64,000 nucleotides of DNA. It comes from Enterococcus rotai. Its GTDB lineage: Bacteria; Bacillota; Bacilli; Lactobacillales; Enterococcaceae. The translations under genes and the position numbers were made by a program. The notes under the pieces were generated by a model, which did not search any database, was not told the origin of the DNA, and saw only the letters and a program-made list of their open reading frames with translations. The stretch lies in assembly GCF_001465345.1 (NCBI RefSeq), contig NZ_CP013655.1, positions 2,249,741 through 2,313,740 on the forward strand, written 5' to 3'. Each line of letters begins with the position of its first letter. Within the stretch, counting starts at the first letter, position 1. Positions 1-5,989 of the stretch are shown piece by piece.

Positions 1-5
1 CAAGG

Positions 6-11
6 TATAAT
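6..11 (+). promoter_or_regulatory. -10 box upstream of the DUF975 gene
   Basis: A perfect TATAAT lies 56 bases before the first gene. The matching -35 element would fall before the start of the window, so the promoter is only half visible. Confidence 0.45.
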
Positions 12-66
12 TAAAAAGTGAGAAAATACATAGTAACTTCTATAGAAGTTAAAAGGAGAATGAAAT

Positions 67-1014
67 ATGATTCGAAGTGAGTTGAAAAAGAAAGCCCAAA
101 AACATCTGCATGGCTACTATGGAAACTGGAGTTTGTTAGCTATTATTCCGAGTGTCGCCTTATTTATCTATTTCTTTTTTATAATGATTCTGGTCCAAGT
201 GCCAGAAAATACGGTGAACCAGTCAAATAATTACCAATCTTGGCAAGATGACTACTCTGCAAAATCAAATCGCTCGAATACTGAGTACCAAAAGGGATAT
301 GATGACGGCTATTTTGATGGTTACGATGAAGGGTATGATGATGGACTTTATCAAGAGGAGGATTATGACGAAGATGTTTATGATGGAAAAAATTTGGACT
401 CTATTTCTTATAAATCAAGTTTATCACCAGTGAAAAATACGACACGAACGGTTACCTATACACAAACAACAACAGTTGAAACACGTTTTAGCGGTTTTTT
501 TGCTTTTTTATTCGGGCTACTGTTATTGCTTGTCACTATTTTATATCGTGGGATGGTACAATGGGCAGCGATCGATAATGTGGAAGGGCGTAAATTTAAT
601 CTTAAATCGATCTTTACAACTTTTATTAGTGAAAATGGTAAACGAACAGTGAGTGCGAATCTGCTAGTAACGCTCTATGTTTTTTTATGGTCATTATTAT
701 TTATGATTCCTGGCGTGATCAAACAATTATCTTATAGTATGACGAACTATTTATTGAAAAAAGACCCTGAGTTAACACCAAAAGAAGCAATGGCGCTTAG
801 CCAAGCATTAATGCAAGGCTATAAATTGGAATATTTCATTTTTTCTTATTCGTTTGCCTTATGGCAATTTGCAACATTCTTTAGTTTTGGTTTAGCTAGT
901 GTCTATGTTATTCCTTATTATGGTGTGTCGGAAGTGTTGTTTTTCGATCAGATCATTGCAGAGAAACACCACCTATTTTCACAAGAAAAAGAAGCGGGAT
1001 TTGCTGATTTTTAG
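67..1014 (+). CDS. DUF975 family integral membrane protein with an acidic Tyr/Asp/Gly repeat insert
   Basis: A 315-residue membrane protein. The N-terminal motif (IRSELKKKAQ, then a Tyr/Trp-rich stretch and a hydrophobic helix at about 21-43) and the later segments VEGRKFNLKSIF and VIKQLSYSMTNYLL are typical of DUF975, a family of Gram-positive membrane proteins of unknown function. Four or five membrane segments are visible. Between the first two, about residues 75-105, lies an unusual insert of repeated G-Y-D-D/E units (KGYDDGYFDGYDEGYDDG), highly acidic and probably outside a membrane helix. The start is supported by AAGGAG eight bases upstream. The gene is monocistronic and ends at a strong terminator shared with the convergent neighbour. 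Family assignment is fairly secure; the role is unknown. Confidence 0.8.
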   Translation: MIRSELKKKAQKHLHGYYGNWSLLAIIPSVALFIYFFFIMILVQVPENTVNQSNNYQSWQDDYSAKSNRSNTEYQKGYDDGYFDGYDEGYDDGLYQEEDYDEDVYDGKNLDSISYKSSLSPVKNTTRTVTYTQTTTVETRFSGFFAFLFGLLLLLVTILYRGMVQWAAIDNVEGRKFNLKSIFTTFISENGKRTVSANLLVTLYVFLWSLLFMIPGVIKQLSYSMTNYLLKKDPELTPKEAMALSQALMQGYKLEYFIFSYSFALWQFATFFSFGLASVYVIPYYGVSEVLFFDQIIAEKHHLFSQEKEAGFADF

Positions 1015-1030
1015 AAGAATAAACAAAAAA

Positions 1031-1070
1031 ATAGTGCGAAAATCTTGGTTGAGATTTTCACACTATTTTT
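1031..1070. terminator. Bidirectional rho-independent terminator between convergent genes
   Basis: A 15-bp stem (1031-1045 with 1052-1066, one G-U pair) and a 6-base loop are flanked by an A-run on the left and a T-run on the right. It can stop transcripts from both the DUF975 gene and the AIM24-family gene. Confidence 0.85.
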
Positions 1071-1769
1071 TTATGAACCGGTACTAACAAAAGGGCTGAT
1101 CAAACCAGCTAACCCTTCGATATTTCTTGTTTGGATCATGATTGTTCCAGTGCCGTGAAATTCATTGACGACGCCTTCACCCGTTGTAAAGCCAAAAATA
1201 CCTGAAGCGACTTTAATGTTATAATCCAAGGATTCTGACCAAGCAACAACGTGTTGATTATCGACCACAAAAGGCTTTGTACCATCCAAATGGATTTCAA
1301 CGATATCCCCGTAACTATTGATCAACAACGATCCAGAACCAGAAGTTTCCATCACGAATAATCCACCAGTCCCACCAAAGATTGCACCGCTAAGTTTTTG
1401 ACGTTTCATATTGTAAGACACGCTAGCGTCACAAGCTAAAAATGCACCTGTGTTTAAACGCCAATGTTCAGAGCCGACTTGAAGTTCTTTGATGGCACCT
1501 GGAGTTGCTGGTGCTAAAGCCACTTTTGCAGTATCTGTTAGACCGGATGCTTTTGTGATAAAGAAGCTTTCTCCGCTGGACATTGAACGCCCCAAAGCAC
1601 GAATTGCGCCGCCTAAACCTGACTTTCCGTTGCTGTTCATTTTTCCTTCAAAATTGATCTCACCATTGTGATAGACCATTGCACCGCTCTCTAATTGAAT
1701 ACTTTCTCCTGTTCGTAAATCCACTTCAACCAATGGAAAAACAGTATTTTCTGTCATTTTGTACTGCAT
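1071..1769 (-). CDS. AIM24 / TIGR00266 family protein
   Basis: A 232-residue soluble protein made almost wholly of short beta-strands. It matches the AIM24 (TIGR00266) family: the N-terminal segment with LESGAMVYHNG, the central GGxGxSxxSGESFF region (GRSMSSGESFFI), the LACDASV strand, and a C-terminal GEGVVNEFHGTGTIMIQTRN. The family forms a jelly-roll-like fold; its bacterial role is not established. The start is marked by a strong AGGAGG (1778-1783, minus strand). It stands alone, convergent with the DUF975 gene and divergent from the molybdenum/formate operon. Confidence 0.85.
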   Translation of the reverse strand: MQYKMTENTVFPLVEVDLRTGESIQLESGAMVYHNGEINFEGKMNSNGKSGLGGAIRALGRSMSSGESFFITKASGLTDTAKVALAPATPGAIKELQVGSEHWRLNTGAFLACDASVSYNMKRQKLSGAIFGGTGGLFVMETSGSGSLLINSYGDIVEIHLDGTKPFVVDNQHVVAWSESLDYNIKVASGIFGFTTGEGVVNEFHGTGTIMIQTRNIEGLAGLISPFVSTGS

Positions 1770-2099
1770 AATACCAACCTCCTAAGCTATTTCTTTTATT
1801 AGTATACCTTATATACAGTAGGATTTCTTCAGAATTAGTTGATTTTTCTAAAAGAAGCACCTAAAAAAGGTCTCTAATAATCCAATTGTTGTAAAAGAGT
1901 GAAGCACCAAATGAAAGCAGTTTTTGCGCTAATGGATTTTAACCTCTGCCGATAAAAACGATCGTGTTCGGTTCTTTTTTGCTCAAGAAAAATAAAAATG
2001 ATGGATCATTTTTTATGTCTTAGGCTGAGGTCTCAGGCATTTTTTGGTATAAAAATGATGGAAAAGTTCAATTCAAGATAAGAAATACTAAAATAATAA
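1770..2099. other. Non-coding stretch between AIM24 gene and mobA
   Basis: No credible coding frame is visible here. The recognisable structure is a terminator-like hairpin at 2015-2040 followed by a T-run (listed separately), which has no annotated plus-strand gene before it. A short leader RNA or small RNA is possible but not shown. Confidence 0.4.
2015..2045 (+). terminator. Terminator-like hairpin with no gene upstream
   Basis: Bases 2015-2040 fold back on themselves with one mismatch and two G-U pairs around a tiny loop, and are followed by TTTTT. No plus-strand gene ends before it, so it may end a small RNA or be fortuitous. Confidence 0.4.
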
Positions 2100-2127
2100 T
2101 TGACTTGTTGGAAGGATGTTTTATAAT
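2100..2127 (+). promoter_or_regulatory. Sigma-A type promoter of the mobA-focA-fdh-moeA operon
   Basis: TTGACT (2100-2105), a 16-bp spacer and a perfect TATAAT (2122-2127) lie about 85 bases before mobA. This is the best promoter match upstream of the operon. Confidence 0.65.
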
Positions 2128-2143
2128 AGAATAAAAGTTGTTG

Positions 2144-2161
2144 CTAAAAAATATTTTTTAG
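2144..2161. promoter_or_regulatory. Perfect 18-bp palindrome, candidate operator of the mob-fdh operon
   Basis: CTAAAAAAT followed by ATTTTTTAG is a perfect dyad that starts 17 bases after the -10 box, so it covers the early transcribed region. That position suits a repressor site. It does not match a consensus I recognise with certainty, and its A/T runs also make a chance palindrome possible. Confidence 0.4.
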
Positions 2162-2210
2162 ACATCACAAAATTTTAGTTTTTGATCAGTATTAAAGTGA
2201 GAGGTGAAGC

Positions 2211-2786
2211 ATTATAAACCAGATAACCGATTGTACTGCCGTCGTTTTATGTGGCGGGAAAAGCTCTCGGATGGGATTTGATAAATCCTTGCTGCAACTA
2301 GACGGAGAGTTTATGTTGCTTAGAACAGTGAAGCAGTTAAAAAAAATCTTTCCAGAGAGTTTATTAGTGACAAACAAACGAAGTAAATTTCCACCTGCTT
2401 TTTCTCATGTTGCAATACTAGAAGATCATTACCCAGAAAAGGGCCCACTTGGTGGTTTAGTTACGGCATTAGAAAATATAAAAACAAACTATTTATTTTT
2501 GCTAGCTTGTGATATTCCTAACTTGAATGTTGATTTGATTCGAAAAATGGCAAAATCCATGGAGTCATACGACGTAGTTATTTGTAAGCAAGAGAATCGT
2601 TTAGAACCTTTATTTGCTTTTTATCATGTTACTTGTTTGGCTATTTTAAAACAGCAACTTCAGACAAATGATTGGCGTATTAGAAAAGAGTTTGAGCACT
2701 TTTTGGTCAAAGTAGTTACCTTGGAATCGTCTTTTGGCTTGGAAAATGTCAATTCGCCTAAAGAATTAATGTTGTGGAATCAATGA
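2211..2786 (+). CDS. mobA: Molybdenum cofactor guanylyltransferase MobA, probable non-ATG start
   Basis: MobA transfers GMP from GTP to Mo-molybdopterin, giving the MGD cofactor used by formate dehydrogenases. The nucleotide-binding signature VVLCGGKSSRMGFDKSLL is intact, followed by GPLGGLVTAL and the LLACDIPN metal-binding motif, all standard for MobA. The first in-frame ATG (2271) falls inside the signature, so translation must begin upstream. The frame is open only back to 2208, and the only possible starts are ATT (2211) or ATA (2214 or 2223). ATT at 2211 is best placed behind GAGGTGA (2201-2207). The product would be 191 residues, normal for the family. It is the first gene of a co-directional operon with the formate channel and dehydrogenase. 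A sequencing error at the start codon cannot be excluded. Confidence 0.85.
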   Translation: MINQITDCTAVVLCGGKSSRMGFDKSLLQLDGEFMLLRTVKQLKKIFPESLLVTNKRSKFPPAFSHVAILEDHYPEKGPLGGLVTALENIKTNYLFLLACDIPNLNVDLIRKMAKSMESYDVVICKQENRLEPLFAFYHVTCLAILKQQLQTNDWRIRKEFEHFLVKVVTLESSFGLENVNSPKELMLWNQ

Positions 2787-2812
2787 AATTATCTATATGA
2801 AAGGAGCTTCAG

Positions 2813-3622
2813 ATGGATTTTGAGAGTAGTCAAGATGTAGTTACAAGTTTAGGAGACAAAGCAGTAGCGAAAACTCAGTTATCTTTTATTCGATTGAGTA
2901 TTTTAGGAATCATGGCGGGCTTTTTTATCGCCCTAGGATATTTATCATTTATTAGAATCTCTGGAACGATGCCAAAAAGTTGGGGAGGGTTCTCAACATT
3001 TTTAGGTGGGTGTTTATTTCCAATTGGATTGGTAGCGCTTACTTTCGTTGGCGGTGAATTGGCAACGGGGAATATGATGGTCATGACGCTAGGTGTTTTA
3101 CAAAAAAAAATCAGCAGTAAAGAGTTGCTTTATAATTGGCTGATTGTTTTGTTCACAAATTGTATTGGTGGCTTTTTAGTGGCTTATTTCTTTGGTCATG
3201 TTGTTGGGTTGACGGAAGGAGCATTTTTAGAAAAGACCATTTCAGTTGCTCAAGCAAAAATCGCAGATCCACCACTTGTCGCATTTATTTCGGGTATCGG
3301 CTGTAATATTTTTGTCTGCTTAGCGGTTTATCTTGGTGCGATGGGCAAAACGTATCTTGGTAAAATGTTTGGTCTGTGGTTTCCAGTGATGGTTTTTGTT
3401 GTTTGCGGATTTCAACATGTGGTCGCAAATGCTTTTATCATACCAGCAGCTATTTTTTCAAATGCTAGCGGGATTCAGTGGTCGGACTATCTTGTCAATA
3501 CAGTCTTTGTTTTTTTAGGAAACGCGGTTGGTGGTAGTTTATTTTTAGCAGTTCCATTGATGTTTGTGACGGCTGAAAAAAAGGAAGCGAGTGAGCCTGA
3601 TGGTATTTACGAAAAGTATTGA
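2813..3622 (+). CDS. Formate/nitrite transporter family channel (FocA-like)
   Basis: A 269-residue FNT-family protein with six hydrophobic segments. FNT proteins form pentameric channels that pass formate, nitrite or related small anions across the cytoplasmic membrane. Family features include the N-terminal LGIMAGFFIALGYL helix, the VGGELATGNMM loop (about residues 82-92), the SGIGCNIFVCLAVYLG segment and the GFQHVVANAFIIPAAIF motif that contains the conserved His/Asn region. AAGGAGC precedes the ATG. The gene sits 26 bases after mobA and just before formate dehydrogenase genes, so formate is the likely substrate. Direction of transport cannot be read from sequence. Confidence 0.88.
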   Translation: MDFESSQDVVTSLGDKAVAKTQLSFIRLSILGIMAGFFIALGYLSFIRISGTMPKSWGGFSTFLGGCLFPIGLVALTFVGGELATGNMMVMTLGVLQKKISSKELLYNWLIVLFTNCIGGFLVAYFFGHVVGLTEGAFLEKTISVAQAKIADPPLVAFISGIGCNIFVCLAVYLGAMGKTYLGKMFGLWFPVMVFVVCGFQHVVANAFIIPAAIFSNASGIQWSDYLVNTVFVFLGNAVGGSLFLAVPLMFVTAEKKEASEPDGIYEKY

Positions 3623-3632
3623 GGTCCATAAT

Positions 3633-4193
3633 ATGATCCAAATTGGTTCGACAGGACGTAATAGTGGCAAGACGACACTGGCTAAAAAAATCATTGCTGA
3701 AAATTATCAAAGGTTTACAATCTATGGTTTAAAAATCATAACCATTAGCGGTGCTCGTGGCAAATGTCAGCGTGGCGAAACAGGATGCGGGATTTGTACA
3801 AGTATTGATGAAGGATATGAGTTGATTGAAGAATCGAATAGTGTTGGTTCAAAGGACACGATGCAATTGTTAAAAGCAGGCTGCAAAAAGGTTTACCTAT
3901 TAAAAGTCTTTCATGATCATTTGCTAGAAGGCTTTTTAACTTTTCTACAGTATGTCCCAAGAGATACCTTAATCGTATGCGAGTCGAATTCCATTCGTGA
4001 AGTGGTTAAACCTGGTTTGTTTGTAATGATGAACAATCAAAAAAGCTTAAAAAAAACGGCAGCCAAGGTGATCGATGAAGCCGATATTGTTTTGGAAACG
4101 CCTAAGTTCGTTCGTTCATTTAATTTAATCAAAACAAAAAACGGTGTTCGCTTTTCAGAGAATGACGTGGAAAATAGGAGAGAAAAAGTATGA
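3633..4193 (+). CDS. P-loop protein with a Cys-rich motif, likely formate dehydrogenase/Moco maturation role
   Basis: A 186-residue protein that opens directly with a glycine-rich nucleotide loop, IGSTGRNSGKTTLAKK (residues 4-19), one residue longer than a textbook Walker A but close to MobB-type loops. Around residues 44-54 is a striking Cys motif, KCQRGETGCGIC, which could bind metal or Fe-S. The second half is mixed alpha/beta, as in MobB/SIMIBI-type GTPases. I chose ATG 3633, because a longer reading from 3591 would overlap the channel gene and lacks a Shine-Dalgarno site. It is co-translated with the next subunit (4-base overlap). I do not recognise a named family beyond P-loop NTPase. 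Position between the formate channel and the dehydrogenase subunits suggests a cofactor insertion or maturation job. Confidence 0.6.
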   Translation: MIQIGSTGRNSGKTTLAKKIIAENYQRFTIYGLKIITISGARGKCQRGETGCGICTSIDEGYELIEESNSVGSKDTMQLLKAGCKKVYLLKVFHDHLLEGFLTFLQYVPRDTLIVCESNSIREVVKPGLFVMMNNQKSLKKTAAKVIDEADIVLETPKFVRSFNLIKTKNGVRFSENDVENRREKV

Positions 4194-4678
4194 GTTCATT
4201 AAGTTTAGCAGAAAAGGAAGCGATTATTTTAGCAAATGATTCTGACCCACAGCGCATCCTAAATATGTTGATTGCCATTCAATATGGCTCTGAGGAAGGG
4301 TATATTGATGAAGAAACGGCACAGCTAGTTGGGGATCATTTGCATTTATCCCAAGCTCGAGTTTATGAGATTTTAAGTTTTTACGCTATTTTAAAAACAG
4401 AGCCGCAAGCAAGATATGTCCTAAAAATTTGTAATAGTACGCCCTGTCTTTTTACAGGCGGAGCGATGTTAGCAGAGGTTTTGGAGACGATTTTAGAAGT
4501 TCCAGCAGATGAGCCAACACCGGATGGACTGTTTATGTATCATAGTATTCCTTGTATTGGTGCCTGTGATCAAGGACCTGTAATCAAAATCAAGGATACC
4601 GTATTTGCTGATTTGACGGAAGCGAAGGTTTATCAATTGATCGATGACCTCCAGCGTGGATGTTATCAAGAGCTATAG
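4190..4678 (+). CDS. NuoE-like [2Fe-2S] subunit of NAD-linked formate dehydrogenase
   Basis: A 162-residue thioredoxin-fold ferredoxin like the 24-kDa/NuoE subunit of complex I and the gamma subunits of NAD-dependent formate dehydrogenases and hydrogenases. The N-terminal helical part (LSQARVYEILSFYAIL) matches the family, and four cysteines that bind [2Fe-2S] are visible as CNSTPC and CIGAC (about residues 84-89 and 125-129). It overlaps the previous gene by ATGA. With the following NuoF-like and large FDH genes it forms the NADH-handling module, carrying electrons between formate oxidation and the flavin site. Confidence 0.88.
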   Translation: MSSLSLAEKEAIILANDSDPQRILNMLIAIQYGSEEGYIDEETAQLVGDHLHLSQARVYEILSFYAILKTEPQARYVLKICNSTPCLFTGGAMLAEVLETILEVPADEPTPDGLFMYHSIPCIGACDQGPVIKIKDTVFADLTEAKVYQLIDDLQRGCYQEL

Positions 4679-4689
4679 GAGGAAGAAAA

Positions 4690-5988
4690 ATGATCAAACG
4701 AAATCAACCGGTATTATTAGAACGTGTTAATAAGATGAGGCAGGCGACAAATGTTGGTGAATATCAAGAATACCAAGGATTTTCAGGGTTGTTAAAGGCA
4801 ATTGAAATGGAGAAAGAGGCTATTTTGGATGAACTGGATTTAGCGCATTTACGCGGACGTGGTGGAGCGGCCTTTCCATTAGGAAAAAAATGGCGACATT
4901 TATATGGGGCCAAAGGCGATACAAAATACATTGTCTGTAATGCTGATGAAGGGGAACCTGGAACGTTTAAAGATAAAGCGTTATTAAAGCATGATCCTTT
5001 GAGTGTCATTGAGGGCATGGTGATCGCTGGCTATCTTTTTTCCGCTAAAGCAGGGTATATCTATATGCGGGGAGAATATTTAGGCATCCAGAAGATTTTT
5101 CAAGAAGCCTTGGATAATGCTGAAAAAGCTGGTTTTTTAGGAGAAAATATTTTAGGAATTCCAGGTTTTAACTATAATATCACGATTATTTCAGGTGCTG
5201 GAGCGTATGTTTGTGGAGAAAATTCAGCTCTTTTAAACTCGATTGAAGGCAAAACGGGTCGACCAAGAGTTAAACCGCCTCATTTAGCAGATGTTGGTTT
5301 GTATCTGCAGCCAACGTTAGTGAACAATGTTGAATCATTTGCAGGGATTCCTGTGATTTTACGTGAAGGAGGGCAAGCTTATCGTGAACTTGGAACCGAA
5401 GATGGTGGTGGCACTAAACTGATTTGTTTGTCTGGTCATATCAAAAATCGTGGCTTGTATGAAGTAAATCTTGGTACGTCGCTACAAGACATTCTTTATT
5501 CTGAAGAATACGGTGGCGGTTCTTCTACAGGTCGACCGTTAAAATTTATTCATTTTGGTGGCCAATCTGGACCGATTGGGGCGGTTCAACATCTTGAGGA
5601 TTGTATCTATTCCTACGAAGGATTGTGGGATAAGAATCTATCGATTGGTTCTGGTGCGATCGTTGTGATGGATGATCAGGTGAGTATCGTTGATTATTTA
5701 GTGCAGGTCGCTGCCTTTTTTGCACATGAATCTTGTGGTAAATGTACACCTTGCCGCTTAGGTACAACACGAATTTTGGAGCTTCTGACAAAATTCAATA
5801 ATCAAACGGCGGTTGTTGGTGATCTTGAGCGACTTGAAAAAATGTTGATGCATGTGACGAACCTTTCCGCGTGTGGATTAGGCCAGTCTGTTGCCAATCC
5901 GATGAAAAGCGGTTTAGCTTATTTTCCGGAGGAATTTGAGGCTGGTATCCGTGAAGCAGTTGCACCAGTAAAAGGGGGGCTTTGGTAA
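4690..5988 (+). CDS. NuoF-like FMN/NADH subunit of formate dehydrogenase
   Basis: A 432-residue flavoprotein equivalent to complex I NuoF (51-kDa) and FDH beta subunits, which bind FMN, NAD(H) and one [4Fe-4S]. Visible are the FMN/NAD glycine motif LRGRGGAAFPLGKKW, the NADH-binding stretch VCNADEGEPGTFKDK, the VCGENSALLNSIEGKTGRPR motif, and the C-terminal cluster ligands CGKCTPC with a fourth Cys in SACGLGQ. I start at ATG 4690, which has GGAGG (4678-4683) at good spacing, rather than at 4660 inside the previous gene. It lies one base from the catalytic subunit gene. Confidence 0.92.
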   Translation: MIKRNQPVLLERVNKMRQATNVGEYQEYQGFSGLLKAIEMEKEAILDELDLAHLRGRGGAAFPLGKKWRHLYGAKGDTKYIVCNADEGEPGTFKDKALLKHDPLSVIEGMVIAGYLFSAKAGYIYMRGEYLGIQKIFQEALDNAEKAGFLGENILGIPGFNYNITIISGAGAYVCGENSALLNSIEGKTGRPRVKPPHLADVGLYLQPTLVNNVESFAGIPVILREGGQAYRELGTEDGGGTKLICLSGHIKNRGLYEVNLGTSLQDILYSEEYGGGSSTGRPLKFIHFGGQSGPIGAVQHLEDCIYSYEGLWDKNLSIGSGAIVVMDDQVSIVDYLVQVAAFFAHESCGKCTPCRLGTTRILELLTKFNNQTAVVGDLERLEKMLMHVTNLSACGLGQSVANPMKSGLAYFPEEFEAGIREAVAPVKGGLW

Positions 5989-5989
5989 G

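Noticed and set aside
1861..2015. Possible molybdenum cofactor riboswitch before mobA
   Set aside because: The GCCGATAAAAACG word is suggestive, but the expected paired regions could not be built, and the stretch lies before the best promoter.
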